64,000 nucleotides of DNA from Casimicrobium huifangae. GTDB taxonomy: Bacteria > Pseudomonadota > Gammaproteobacteria > Burkholderiales > Casimicrobiaceae. The translations under genes were made by a program, and so were the position numbers. Shown here piece by piece: positions 47,864-57,700 of the stretch. The DNA lies in assembly GCF_009746125.1 (NCBI RefSeq), contig NZ_CP041352.1:2216436-2280435 (forward strand), written 5' to 3'. The notes below the pieces were generated by a model, which made no database searches, was not told the origin of the DNA, and saw only the letters and a program-made list of their open reading frames with translations. Position 1 is the stretch's first letter, and every line of letters starts with the position of its first letter.

Positions 47864-49468
47864 CTAGCGCTGACAGGCCTTCTGCTGATCAAGCCAGGCG
47901 ATGGCGGCGGCGACAGCCGCGTCTCCATTTGGCGAGGCAACCCGAGTGCCATCGGTCAGCTCGTCCGGGGCAAGCTTGCCGCCATATCGCTTGCCGGTGC
48001 GATCCAGCATGACGGAGCCGGTGATGGCGAGTGTTGTCCCGTCAGCCAGTTTGACCGGGCGATTGCCGGTGGTCAGACCGGCCGTGGGTGCACCGAAACT
48101 CCGTGTGTTCGGGCGCCCGACAAAAGCGATGGCGACAGCCTCGCCGGAGCTTCCGGTCGTCTGGCCAAGCAATACGGCGACAGGTGTATTGCCGTTGCCA
48201 ATTCGCATGGCCGGCTGTGCTGCACGGGTGACGTTGTCGTGCTCTTTGCTGGACGCGACAAATGCACCGTCACGGAAACGCCACGTGACAGAGCCGTCGT
48301 TGGCGGTCGCCAGGCCGCCCACGTCGCCGTCAGCGAAGAGTGGCGCGAGGCCCGCCAACATTGGAAACATGTTGCCACCCGTGTTGCCACGCAGATCAAG
48401 GAGCAAACCGCATTCGGGCTTGTCCATGCTCGCCAACGACTGCTGAAGTTTGGACGCGAACTGTTGAGCATCGTCGCGATCCATGCTGGCGAAGCCGGGC
48501 ACAAAGAGCATGGGGCGCCCGGCGATTACCGAGACACGAGTGTCAGTCAAGGACTGATTGGCTGATCGCGCTGCCGCCGCGTTGTCCCTCGGCGTTCGCA
48601 GGATGCTGTGCCCGTCGCCGAGCAGGCGCAGCACGTGCCGAATGGAGGGGTAAGTGTCGGCGGTCGTGATGGCGCCGCTTGCCAGAGCACGCGCCTGTGA
48701 TGTGGCCGCCGGCCAGTCGACCCGCGCGCTGTTTAGTGCCTGTTGCCGGATTGCTGTGATCGCGTCGTTCAGGTACTTCTCGGCGGGAGCAGAGATTGCG
48801 TCCGGTACAGTTGTTGCAACGCCCCACGTGAGTGCGTCGACGTCGTCAAACCAGAGCGTTCCGGCGCCGGTTAGCCGTAAGCCCAACTGAAGGTGGGCAG
48901 CGTTCGGAGGTACCAGCATGCGAACCTGTTGCTGCACCCAGTCGTTGCTGCCGTCGCCCGCTGATGATTCCGATAGAGCGAATGCAATCATCTTGCGGTC
49001 ATCGCCGGTCGCGAACAGTATCAGTGCGCCGCCGGTGTCCGCGCCTTCAGTGCGCGTCCACGCACGTAGCGAGACGACGGTATTGCGCAGTGGTTCCGCC
49101 GGGAATGTTTGCGCCACGGCGGTCAATGGCGCGCCTTCAGACCGGGTAATCCGGAGGCTGGCAGCGCCATTGCGAAACACTTTTCGGTCGAGCTGAAAGC
49201 TATCGCCGGGGCCGGCCTTGTTCCAACCCGCTGGTCGCGAGGCGTCGTCTTCGCGAGCTCTTTCGAAATCGGCGTTTGCCAACTCGATGGGCGTCGCGTG
49301 CGTCGGTATCGGCTGTGACGCAGCGACTTGTGGTGGCAAGACGAACTTCATGACGGCGAGCACAACGACCAGTACTTGCCGAGCCAAGCGAGCGAATCGT
49401 GGCAGAAGTGGTCCGATCGGCCCATTGCGTGAACGCGCACGGTTCATGTTGACCAGATCAGTTTGCAA
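47864..49468 (-). CDS. S41-family peptidase with N-terminal carbohydrate-binding-like domain
   Basis: About 534 residues. A GGAGG inside the end of queG lies 5 bases before TTG 49468, which I take as the start; ATG 49447 is an alternative. A hydrophobic segment (RQVLVVVLAVMKFVLPPQVAA) acts as signal peptide. A jelly-roll-like domain follows (about 60-200, ending LQLGLRLTGAGTLWFDDVDAL), then the S41 core with LLLDLRGNTGGNMFPML and the catalytic Ser in TTGSSGEAVAIAF. The PDZ domain of CtpA is not obvious. It is likely a periplasmic C-terminal-processing type or tricorn-like peptidase. Confidence 0.82.
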   Translation of the reverse strand: MQTDLVNMNRARSRNGPIGPLLPRFARLARQVLVVVLAVMKFVLPPQVAASQPIPTHATPIELANADFERAREDDASRPAGWNKAGPGDSFQLDRKVFRNGAASLRITRSEGAPLTAVAQTFPAEPLRNTVVSLRAWTRTEGADTGGALILFATGDDRKMIAFALSESSAGDGSNDWVQQQVRMLVPPNAAHLQLGLRLTGAGTLWFDDVDALTWGVATTVPDAISAPAEKYLNDAITAIRQQALNSARVDWPAATSQARALASGAITTADTYPSIRHVLRLLGDGHSILRTPRDNAAAARSANQSLTDTRVSVIAGRPMLFVPGFASMDRDDAQQFASKLQQSLASMDKPECGLLLDLRGNTGGNMFPMLAGLAPLFADGDVGGLATANDGSVTWRFRDGAFVASSKEHDNVTRAAQPAMRIGNGNTPVAVLLGQTTGSSGEAVAIAFVGRPNTRSFGAPTAGLTTGNRPVKLADGTTLAITGSVMLDRTGKRYGGKLAPDELTDGTRVASPNGDAAVAAAIAWLDQQKACQR

Positions 49469-50528
49469 CGTTGCCTCCTTGCGCCAGCGCCCACTCCACG
49501 TGCTCACGCACCAGCGGGTCAGGATGCCCGCTGCGTGAACTCAGCGCCTGCAACGTAGCTTGGGTTGCTGGCGCATTTCCCAAGGCTACGGCAATATTCC
49601 GCAGCCAACGCACATGACCGATGCGACGAATCGGGCTGCCTTGCAGGCGTTCGTTGAAGTCGGCCTCGTTCCAGGCGAACAGTTCGATCAATACAGCGCT
49701 ATCAAGGCCGTTGCGTGGCTCGAAATCCGGGACTGTTGCCTTGTGGGCAAATTTGTTCCACGGGCATACGAGCTGGCAGTCGTCGCAGCCGTAGATGCGG
49801 TTGCCTATCGGCTTGCGAAATTCTTCCGGGATACTGCCTTTGTGTTCGATGGTGAGGTAGCTGATGCAGCGGCGCGCATCCAGCCGGTGCGGCGCGGTGA
49901 TGGCGCGGGTCGGGCACACGTCGATGCAGGCGGCGCAACTGCCGCAATGACTGCTTTGCGCGGCAGACTGGGCTAACAGCAGCGAGGTGTAGATCTCGCC
50001 GAGGAAGAACAGCGAACCGCGCTCGCGGTTGAGCAGCAGGGTGTGCTTGCCGCGCCAGCCCAGGCCAGCTTTCACTGCGAGCGGAATTTCCATCACCGGC
50101 GCCGAGTCGGTGAACACCCGGAAGTCGTGCGCAGCGATCTGCTCGCCGATGCGTTCGGCAAATGCCTGCAGTTTGTTGCGCAAAACCTTGTGATAGTCGC
50201 GACCAAGCGCATAGCGCGAAACGTAAGCTCGATCAGTTGACTGCAGCGTAGCCTCGGCGCCGGCGGCGCGCTGCGGCCAGTAGTCGAGGGCAACACAGAT
50301 CACCGATTGTGTGCCGGGCTGCAAGTCATCGGGCTGCCATCGAAGGCTGCCGTGGCGGGCCATATACTCCATCTCGCCATGATGACCGGCCGCAATCCAC
50401 GCCTGATACCCCTCCGCCTCGCGCTCGAGTGCGATGTCTGCGATGCCCACCGCTGCCCAGCCCAGTTCGAGCCCGAGCTGCACAATGCGTTGCTCAGTGG
50501 TGGCGGATGCGGGGGCAGGCGCTGACAT
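49458..50528 (-). CDS. queG: epoxyqueuosine reductase
   Basis: 356 residues. QueG reduces epoxyqueuosine to queuosine in tRNA using cobalamin and two 4Fe-4S clusters. The cluster motifs are CGSCAACIDVCP and CDDCQLVCPWN, and the conserved GWRGKHTLLLN and SRYALGRDYHKVLRNKL regions are present. The last part is HEAT-like (GHPDPLVREHVEWAL). The start codon at 50526-50528 overlaps the start codon of tsaE on the other strand (CATG), so an in-frame extension beyond it is rejected. Confidence 0.96.
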   Translation of the reverse strand: MSAPAPASATTEQRIVQLGLELGWAAVGIADIALEREAEGYQAWIAAGHHGEMEYMARHGSLRWQPDDLQPGTQSVICVALDYWPQRAAGAEATLQSTDRAYVSRYALGRDYHKVLRNKLQAFAERIGEQIAAHDFRVFTDSAPVMEIPLAVKAGLGWRGKHTLLLNRERGSLFFLGEIYTSLLLAQSAAQSSHCGSCAACIDVCPTRAITAPHRLDARRCISYLTIEHKGSIPEEFRKPIGNRIYGCDDCQLVCPWNKFAHKATVPDFEPRNGLDSAVLIELFAWNEADFNERLQGSPIRRIGHVRWLRNIAVALGNAPATQATLQALSSRSGHPDPLVREHVEWALAQGGNVAN

Positions 50529-50985
50529 GTCGCCGATTGTAGAAAGCCCGCTGTTTCTCGCTGACGAGGCCGCAACTCTGGCGTTCGCACAGCGCTTCGC
50601 GGCAGACGTGCAGCCGCCGTGCTCGGTAGCGCTGGTGGGGGACCTGGGGGCAGGAAAGACCACCTTCGTCCGTGGCGTGCTGCGTGCATTGGGCGTGACC
50701 GGGGCCATCAAGAGCCCGACCTATGCACTGGTCGAAACCTATGAGACGTCAAAGGGCGAGGTGCATCATCTCGATGCCTATCGCATCGAGGGCGTTGACG
50801 ATTTCGAGGCGCGCGGCGGCTTTGAGTACTTTCAGTCACCGTCGATCCGCTTTGTCGAGTGGCCAGAGCGGTTGCACGGCGCTGTGGCTTTTGATCTGGT
50901 CATCCGTTTTCAGTTTGACGGCGATGGTCGGCGGGTCACAGTGACGACCGGCGAAGTGCAAGCCGAAGCGCGGAGCGGCGCGTGA
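50527..50985 (+). CDS. tsaE: tRNA threonylcarbamoyladenosine biosynthesis ATPase TsaE
   Basis: 152 residues. Walker A GDLGAGKTTF (about 38-47), the Thr/Tyr segment SPTYALVETYE and the conserved HHLDAYR, with FVEWPERL near the C-terminus, identify TsaE. TsaE works with TsaB and TsaD to make t6A37 in ANN-decoding tRNAs. ATG 50527 overlaps the queG start on the opposite strand and its GTGA end overlaps amiC. Pairing with an amidase gene is classical in proteobacteria (tsaE-amiB/C). Confidence 0.96.
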   Translation: MSPIVESPLFLADEAATLAFAQRFAADVQPPCSVALVGDLGAGKTTFVRGVLRALGVTGAIKSPTYALVETYETSKGEVHHLDAYRIEGVDDFEARGGFEYFQSPSIRFVEWPERLHGAVAFDLVIRFQFDGDGRRVTVTTGEVQAEARSGA

Positions 50986-52277
50986 ATCGCCGCGATGCGC
51001 TGCGACTGCTGGCGGCTGTGCTGGCTGGCGGAGGCGCCGGGTTGGTGTGGGCTGGCCCACGTGTACTCGCGGTGCGCGCTTGGCCCGGCAAGGAGAGCAC
51101 TCGCGTCACCATCGAATCCGACGCCGAACTGCGCTTTTTCGTATCGTCGCTGGCCAACCCCGACCGCACGGTCGTTGACATCAACAACGTGCAGGCGGAT
51201 GCGACCTTTCAAAAGGCGCTGGAGACACTGCGCAATGACACGGGAGTGCTGTCGCGCGCGCGCATTGGCCAGTACCGGCCCGACACCGCACGGCTGGTGC
51301 TGGAGTTGAAGGGCCGCGCCGAGGCTGCTGCGTTCGCGTTGCCGCCTGTGGGGCCCTACCGGCACAGGCTGGTGATTGACCTGACACCGGTTGACGCCGA
51401 CGACCCCATTGCCAGCTTTCTTTCGAAGATTCTGGAGCGCGAGGCGCAACTGGAAAGGGCAGCGGCAGAGGCGGATGCAGCTGCCGCCAGGGCGCCGCCA
51501 GTGCTGCCACCGGTATTGCCCAGCAAACCTGTGCCCGCGCCGCCGCCGCCGGTAGCGACCCGGCCGCCGACGCAACGCCACGTCAAGCCGTATGTCGTGG
51601 TGCTCGACCCTGGGCACGGCGGCGAAGACCCCGGAGCTGTGGGGCCGGGCGGCACCTATGAAAAGGACGTGGTCCTCGCGATCGCGCATCAGACGAGACA
51701 ACTGCTGGAGCAGGATCCGCGTGTCGTCGTTTTCATGACGCGCGAGGAAGACGTATTCATTCCGCTGGCCGATCGCGTGCGCAAGGCGCGCAGTGTCAAT
51801 GCCGACGTGTTCATCTCCATTCACGCTGACGCCTTCACGCGACCGGACGTACGGGGCAGTTCGGTTTTCACCCTGTCGGAGCGTGGCGCCAGCAGCACCG
51901 CAGCGAAGTGGATCGCCGACAAGGAAAACCAGTCCGACCTGATCGGCGGCGTGCGGCTGGTCGGGCGCGATCCCATGCTGGCCAGGATGCTGCTGGAAAT
52001 GAGCCAGTCAATCACCAACGCCGATTCGCTCAAGTTGGGGCGCGGGCTGGTCACCGAGCTGAAGCCCGTCGGCAAGATGCACAAGGGCACAGTTGAACAT
52101 GCCGGCTTTGCCGTGCTGCGCGCGCCGGACATCCCTTCGGCGCTGGTCGAAACTGCCTTCATCTCCAATCCGGAAGAGGAGCTAAAACTGCGCAGCGCAG
52201 CGCATCAGCTGAAGCTCGCCCGGGCAATCCGAGGCGGCATCCGGCGCTTTCTGGCGACGCAGCCGATGCGGGCTTAA
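50982..52277 (+). CDS. amiC: N-acetylmuramoyl-L-alanine amidase with AMIN domain
   Basis: 431 residues from GTG 50982, which overlaps the tsaE stop (GTGA). The N-terminus MNRRDALRLLAAVL is a twin-arginine signal, as in AmiA and AmiC. An AMIN septum-targeting domain covers about 30-140. A Pro/Ala-rich linker (about 165-200) leads to the Amidase_3 domain with zinc ligands in VLDPGHGGEDPGA, a Glu in TYEKDVVLAIA, the His in SIHADAF and the catalytic Glu in ALVETAFISNPEEE. It splits septal peptidoglycan during cell separation. The AmiC/AmiB assignment is by domain order. Confidence 0.93.
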   Translation: MNRRDALRLLAAVLAGGGAGLVWAGPRVLAVRAWPGKESTRVTIESDAELRFFVSSLANPDRTVVDINNVQADATFQKALETLRNDTGVLSRARIGQYRPDTARLVLELKGRAEAAAFALPPVGPYRHRLVIDLTPVDADDPIASFLSKILEREAQLERAAAEADAAAARAPPVLPPVLPSKPVPAPPPPVATRPPTQRHVKPYVVVLDPGHGGEDPGAVGPGGTYEKDVVLAIAHQTRQLLEQDPRVVVFMTREEDVFIPLADRVRKARSVNADVFISIHADAFTRPDVRGSSVFTLSERGASSTAAKWIADKENQSDLIGGVRLVGRDPMLARMLLEMSQSITNADSLKLGRGLVTELKPVGKMHKGTVEHAGFAVLRAPDIPSALVETAFISNPEEELKLRSAAHQLKLARAIRGGIRRFLATQPMRA

Positions 52278-52625
52278 AGTGAACGTCACAACCAATTCGA
52301 TTATTGCCAGTGGCCCGCAAATTGGCAGAGCCAGTTCTGTAAGCGCTTGATTTGCAAGCCTTAATGCCGCGCAACAACGAGTTGACGAATCGTCTGGCAA
52401 GTGCACTTGGGTGCGCCGCAACATGTGCCGACCGGGCGTGCGAGCACGCGTCCAGTCTGAATGCAGGCAAAACCGACAGGTCTGCGTCAGCGCAGTGCAG
52501 CATACTAGATACTATTGTGGCGACGGCCGCGCGGAGGCAGCTTGGCTGACGGCGCGAACGTTGCAAATCGAATCTGAATCGCTCGGTGCGCCAGGTGGCC
52601 GCGGGCTCTGTGGAGGAAGCTAGTC
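52278..52625 (+). other. 348-base gap upstream of the thiolase gene
   Basis: No convincing gene or RNA is seen. The region is less GC-rich near its start and holds a TACTAT (52510-52515) that could be a -10 element, but no good -35 lies 16-18 bases upstream. A promoter for the thiolase gene is expected here; I cannot place it. Confidence 0.5.
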
Positions 52626-53810
52626 ATGTCGAAGCGTGAAGTCGTAGTGTTGAGTGCCGTCCGTTCCGCCGTCGGAACGTTCAGCGGAACCCTGGCTGAT
52701 ATTGAGCCCGCCGAGTTGGCTGGCACCGTGATGAAAGCGGCGGTCGAGCGCTCGGGCGTTGACCCGAAGGTGATCAACTACGTGACGGTGGGCAACACGA
52801 TCCCGACCGAAAGCCGCTTCCCGTACGTGGCGCGCGTTGCATCCATTCAGGCCGGTCTGCCGATGGATTCGGTGGCAATGGCCGTGAACCGCCTGTGCTC
52901 ATCGGGCCTGCAGGCAATCGTGACCACCGCACAGAACATCCTGCTCGGTGATTGCGACTACGGTGTTGGCGGCGGCGTCGAAGTAATGTCGCGCGGTGGC
53001 TACCTCTCGCCAGCGCTGCGCTCAGGCGCACGCATGGGCGACAGCAAGATGATCGACATGATGGTTGCCACGCTGACCGACCCGTTCGGCGTGGGCCACA
53101 TGGGCATCACCGCTGAAAACCTCGCCACCAAGTGGAACATCACACGCGAAGACCAGGACGCATTCGCCGCCGAATCGCATCGTCGCGCCGCTGCGGCCAT
53201 CGCTGCCGGGCACTTCAAATCGCAGATCGTGCCGATCGTCAAGCAGACGCGCAAGGGCGAAGTGGTGTTCGACACCGATGAGCACGTCAAGGCCTCCACC
53301 ACCATCGACACGCTGGCCAAGATGAAGCCGGCGTTCAAAAAGGATGGTTCGGTCACCGCCGGCAATGCGTCGGGCATCAATGACGGCGCGTCGTTCTTTG
53401 TGCTCGGTGAAGCCAGTCTCGCTGCTGCTGCCGGTTACAAGCCGATTGCACGTCTCGTGTCCTATGCCGTCGCCGGCGTGCCGAACGATGTGATGGGCGA
53501 AGGCCCGATCCCGGCGTCGAAGCTGGCGCTCAAGAAGGCCGGCCTGTCGGTCGATCAGATGGACGTGGTTGAATCGAACGAAGCCTTTGCCTCGCAGGCG
53601 CTGACGGTGGCAAAGGGCTTGGGCCTTAACCCGGCCAAGACCAACCCGAACGGCGGTGCCATCGCCTTGGGCCATCCGATTGGAGCCTCCGGCGCGGTCA
53701 TCGCCACCAAGGCGCTGTACGAGCTGCAACGCGTGAATGGCAAGTACGCGCTGGTGACCATGTGCATCGGCGGCGGCCAGGGCATCGCGGCGGTGTTCGA
53801 GCGGCTGTAA
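52626..53810 (+). CDS. acetyl-CoA acetyltransferase (beta-ketothiolase)
   Basis: 394 residues, standard for a biosynthetic or degradative thiolase. Catalytic Cys91 is in NRLCSSGLQA, His350 in ALGHPIGASG and Cys380 in MCIGGGQG. It condenses two acetyl-CoA into acetoacetyl-CoA or cleaves 3-ketoacyl-CoA. The sequence is of the PhaA/BktB type that feeds polyhydroxybutyrate synthesis in many betaproteobacteria, but no pha genes are nearby, so fatty-acid or amino-acid degradation is equally possible. It is preceded by GGAGG and stands as a single gene. Confidence 0.95.
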   Translation: MSKREVVVLSAVRSAVGTFSGTLADIEPAELAGTVMKAAVERSGVDPKVINYVTVGNTIPTESRFPYVARVASIQAGLPMDSVAMAVNRLCSSGLQAIVTTAQNILLGDCDYGVGGGVEVMSRGGYLSPALRSGARMGDSKMIDMMVATLTDPFGVGHMGITAENLATKWNITREDQDAFAAESHRRAAAAIAAGHFKSQIVPIVKQTRKGEVVFDTDEHVKASTTIDTLAKMKPAFKKDGSVTAGNASGINDGASFFVLGEASLAAAAGYKPIARLVSYAVAGVPNDVMGEGPIPASKLALKKAGLSVDQMDVVESNEAFASQALTVAKGLGLNPAKTNPNGGAIALGHPIGASGAVIATKALYELQRVNGKYALVTMCIGGGQGIAAVFERL

Positions 53811-53829
53811 GCAGCCAAAGGTGCTCGCG

Positions 53830-54630
53830 ATGATTCGGCCAAGACAGGCGTCGGATCGGGCGAGTCGGCGCCACGCTGAAGACGGGCGGTGTTTCACTGC
53901 TCGTTTTTGTTGGCGCTGGCCTCGGCTGGCGGGGTTATGCGCTACGGTTGCTCAGGCTGCGATGCTTTGCGTTACTCCAGCGCAGGCGGCGGATGATCCG
54001 TTCAAGCTCACTGCCGGCTACTACCGCATGAGCGAAAACGGCGGTGGGGTCGACGTCAATCTGCGCCACTCATCTGACTACGGCAACGCCTGGCTCGGTG
54101 TCTTCCGGGCGCCGACGCTGGATGTACAGCAGTGGCGCGGCGGTTGGGATCGCAGCTTTGGTGAGACCGTCCGCCTGCAACCTTCAGCGCAGATGGCCTC
54201 GGGCGGTTTCGTTGGCGGCAGCCTCAACATCGAGACGGGCGGCACCTGGGTCGCCGGAGCCGGCTTTGGCCGTACCAATCTGCGCCCCTACTACAACCTG
54301 AACTTTGATCCGAATGATTCATGGTCGCTGCTGGTGGCTTATCGCGGTGAAGACGGCCCCAGTGTTACGGCGTCCTACATCCGTGACAACCGACAAAACC
54401 CCGACCAGCAGCACTTTCACCTGACCGTTCGGTCCCATGTGTCCGGCAGCGACCGCTTGACTGGCGACTTGCTATACAAGCGCGGGCTCGTCGAAGGCAA
54501 GCGCATCGCCCGGACCGGCGCCACGGTGACCTATGACTGGCCGCGCTACTTTGTCCGACTGGCCTACGACCCGTACAGCAACTTCAGTGTCGACAACGTC
54601 TGGCGACTGAGCGTCGGCATGCGTTTCTAG
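53830..54630 (+). CDS. putative outer-membrane beta-barrel protein (YfaZ-like)
   Basis: About 266 residues. The N-terminus is Arg-rich and then has a hydrophobic stretch ending TPAQAADD, a signal peptide candidate. The mature part shows regular amphipathic strands (GGVDVNLRHSSDYGNAWLGVF, VTYDWPRYFVRLAYDP) and ends with Phe (WRLSVGMRF), as expected of outer-membrane barrels. The size and the VNLRH pattern resemble YfaZ-type proteins, but the family is not certain. ATG 53830 is chosen because AAAGG lies 8 bases before it; GTG 53821 is possible. It converges on the czc operon. Confidence 0.65.
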   Translation: MIRPRQASDRASRRHAEDGRCFTARFCWRWPRLAGLCATVAQAAMLCVTPAQAADDPFKLTAGYYRMSENGGGVDVNLRHSSDYGNAWLGVFRAPTLDVQQWRGGWDRSFGETVRLQPSAQMASGGFVGGSLNIETGGTWVAGAGFGRTNLRPYYNLNFDPNDSWSLLVAYRGEDGPSVTASYIRDNRQNPDQQHFHLTVRSHVSGSDRLTGDLLYKRGLVEGKRIARTGATVTYDWPRYFVRLAYDPYSNFSVDNVWRLSVGMRF

Positions 54631-54674
54631 GCGCAGAGCGCAGGTGGCAGCAGCAGGGTGGGTGTACCCCATGG

Positions 54675-54716
54675 CGGACGACCGTTCTCGATGCATGTGC
54701 GAGTGAGAACCGTCCG
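54675..54716. terminator. hairpin between convergent outer-membrane gene and czcA
   Basis: CGGACG (54675-54680) pairs with CGTCCG (54711-54716) and GTTCTC pairs with GAGAAC (54705-54710), interrupted only by an ACC bulge on the left, with a loop of about 15 bases. It sits in the 99-base gap between two converging genes and could end transcripts from both sides. It lacks a T-run on either strand. Confidence 0.45.
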
Positions 54717-54729
54717 GGTAGGACAAGCG

Positions 54730-57700
54730 TCAGTGGACGGTGGTGCCCACGGTTGCGGGTGCTGTCTCGCCAATGTCGTCAAAGCTGTCTGCTGACTTTC
54801 CTCGCGTGAACCAGGCAACGTACAGCGCGGGCAGCACAACGAGCGTGAGCAGCGTCGCCGTAAACAAGCCACCAATGACGACGATAGCCAGGGGCCGCTG
54901 CGTCTCGGCGCCGATGTCATGGGAAAGCGCCATCGGCAGCAACCCGAGAGCGGCCAGCATCGCCGTCATCAGCACAGTCCGCAGGCGAGCCATTGAGCCG
55001 TTGCGGACCGCGTCGGCGACCGACATCCCACTTGCTTCGTACTGCTGAAACACAGAGAGCATCACCACACCATTAAGGACTGCCTGGCCTGACAACGCGA
55101 TGAAACCGATCGCGGCGGAAACCGACAACGGAATCGAGAAGATCCACAGTGCGACGAAACCACCCACCAGCGCCAGTGGCACGTTAAGCAAGATGAGCGT
55201 AGCTCGTTTGAACGAGCCGAAGGCGTCAAACAGCAGTACGAAGATCAGCAACAGCGAGATTGGCACCACGACGGCGAGACGCTTCATCGCCCGCTCCTGA
55301 TTTTCAAATTCGCCAGACCAGCCAAATGTCTGGCCGGCCATGAGTTTGACGTTTTTGTCGACGCGAGCCTGCATGTCGGCGACCACTGATCCCATGTCGC
55401 GCCCCTTGATGAAGATGCCGATCGCCATGGTCCGCCGGCCCGCTTCACGGGCAATGTCCATGGCGCCGGTTGATTCGCGGATGTTGGCGACCGCGCCGAG
55501 CGCGACATAGCCACCGTCGGGCGTCGCAATGGGCACCGTTGCGAGATTGGACATGGCGCGACGCTCTTCCGGCAGACGGACAGCTACCGCAAACTTCCGT
55601 TCGCCTTCCCACAACTGCGTCGCTGCCTTGCCAGCCAGCGCGGCTTCGATCACGTCCTGCACATCGCCGACGTTCAGTCCAGCGCGAGCTGCCCGGGCGC
55701 GGTCGATTTCGATCAGCAGGTGCGGAACGTCGCCGAGGCGGTCAATCTCTGCACGGTAAACCCCTTGTACCTGGCGGATTTCTCGTTCGATCGCCTGGGC
55801 GGTTTTCTTCAGCTCCACCAGATCGTCGCCGGCAATCTTGATGACAATCTGGCCATCGATCTGGGAAATCGATTCCAGTACGTTGTCGCGGATCGGCTGC
55901 GAGAAGCTCGGTTCCATGCTTGGGATCGTCGATACTGCGCGATCCATCTCGTCGATCAGTTTCTCCTTGGTCATGCCGGGGCGCCATTGCTCTGGCGGCT
56001 TGATATCGACAAATATCTCGGCCATGCTGATGGTTTTCGGATCGGTACCATCTTCAGGCTGACCGGCCTTGGAGACTGCAGTGACCACCTCCGGCACGCT
56101 ACGCAATGCCTTGCGCGCTGTTGCCAGCACACGCGACGCCTCCTGCGTCGAAACGCTGGCGGGCAGCCGAATGTTGACCCAGATGGTGCCCTCGTTCAGC
56201 TCCGGCAGGAACTCTGAACCCAGCTGGCTTGCGCAGACCAGCGACAACGCGAATGCGGCCAGGCCTACACCCAGCACCTTCAGTCGGTTGCCAAGTGCCC
56301 AGTCGAGAACTGGTCGGTAAATCCGCTTGCTCAAGCCAACAATCCAGTTGTCATGATGCGGCACTTTTTTGCGCAGCGTCCAGTAGGCCAGCAGCGGCAC
56401 CAGCGTCAGCGAAAAGATCAGCGAACCAACCAGCGCAGTTGTTACCGACAGCGCCATCGGCTGAAAGATGCGGCCTTCGTGGCGCTGCAAGGCAAAGATC
56501 GGGATGTGCGCTGCAATGATGATCAGCATCGAAAACAGGGTTGGCCGCCCTACCTCGTTGGCCGCATCGGCGATCACCTGCTTGCGCTCGTCGTTGGAGA
56601 GCGTTTCTGGTTGCTGCGAAAGGCGGGCCAGGATGTTTTCGATCACGATCACCGCACCGTCGACGATGATGCCGAAGTCCATCGCCCCGAGCGAGAGCAG
56701 GTTGGCCGGTACGCCCATGATCTTGAGGCCAAGGAAGGTCGATAGCAGCGCCAGCGGAATGATGACGACCACAGCAAGACTGGCGCGAATGTTCGAGAGG
56801 AACAGATAAAGCACGATCGACACCAGTACCGCGCCCTCCACCAGATTGCGGAACACCGTTGACAGCGTCTTGCCCATCAGCCAGGTGCGGTCGTAGTAGG
56901 GCTCGATCTTCATGCCAGGCGGCAGGCCCTTTTCGTTGAGCGCGGTGATCTTCTGTTTGATGCCCTTGAGCACTTCGCTCGGGTTTTCACCTTTGCGCAT
57001 GACGACGATGCCGGTCACGATATCGTCGTCGGCATCCTGGCCAACGACACCAAGTCGCGGCACTGCCCCGACCTTCACCTGCGCCACGTCCCGAATCAGT
57101 ATCGGCGTGCCGCCGCGGGAGGTAAGCACGATACGGCCGATGTCGTCAGCCGACGCCAGCAGCCCGATACCGCGGATGGCGTATTGCTGTGCTCCTTGCG
57201 CCACGTAGCTGCCACCCGCGTTGGAGTTGCCGCGCCCAAGCGCATCAAGCAGATTCTGAAAGGTCAGCTTGTAGGCCCGCAGCTTGTCGAGGTCAGGCTG
57301 CACTTCGTATTGCTTGATGGCGCCGCCCATGGCTACAACGTCGGCAACGCCCGGGACCTGGCGCAGCGTCCGTTCAACCACCCAGTCCTCCACGGTGCGA
57401 ACGTCGGTGGCGGAGTAGCCGTCTCCGCGCAGGCGGTAGCGCATGACTTCCCCGACCGGCGTCGAGTTGGGGGCGATATTTGCCTCTACGCCCGGAGGCA
57501 AATCGACGCCGCGCAACCGCTCGTTGACCTGCTGCCGGGCGGTCATTACTTCGGCCTTGTCGTCATAGGTAATGACGGTGTAGGACAGGCCGAACTGGGT
57601 GTGCGAGAAAACGCGCAGCGCATTCGGCAGTCCGGACACCGCGACTTCGATCGGCAGCGTGACCTGTTTCTCCACTTCCTCAGCGGCGCGGCCGGGGTAC

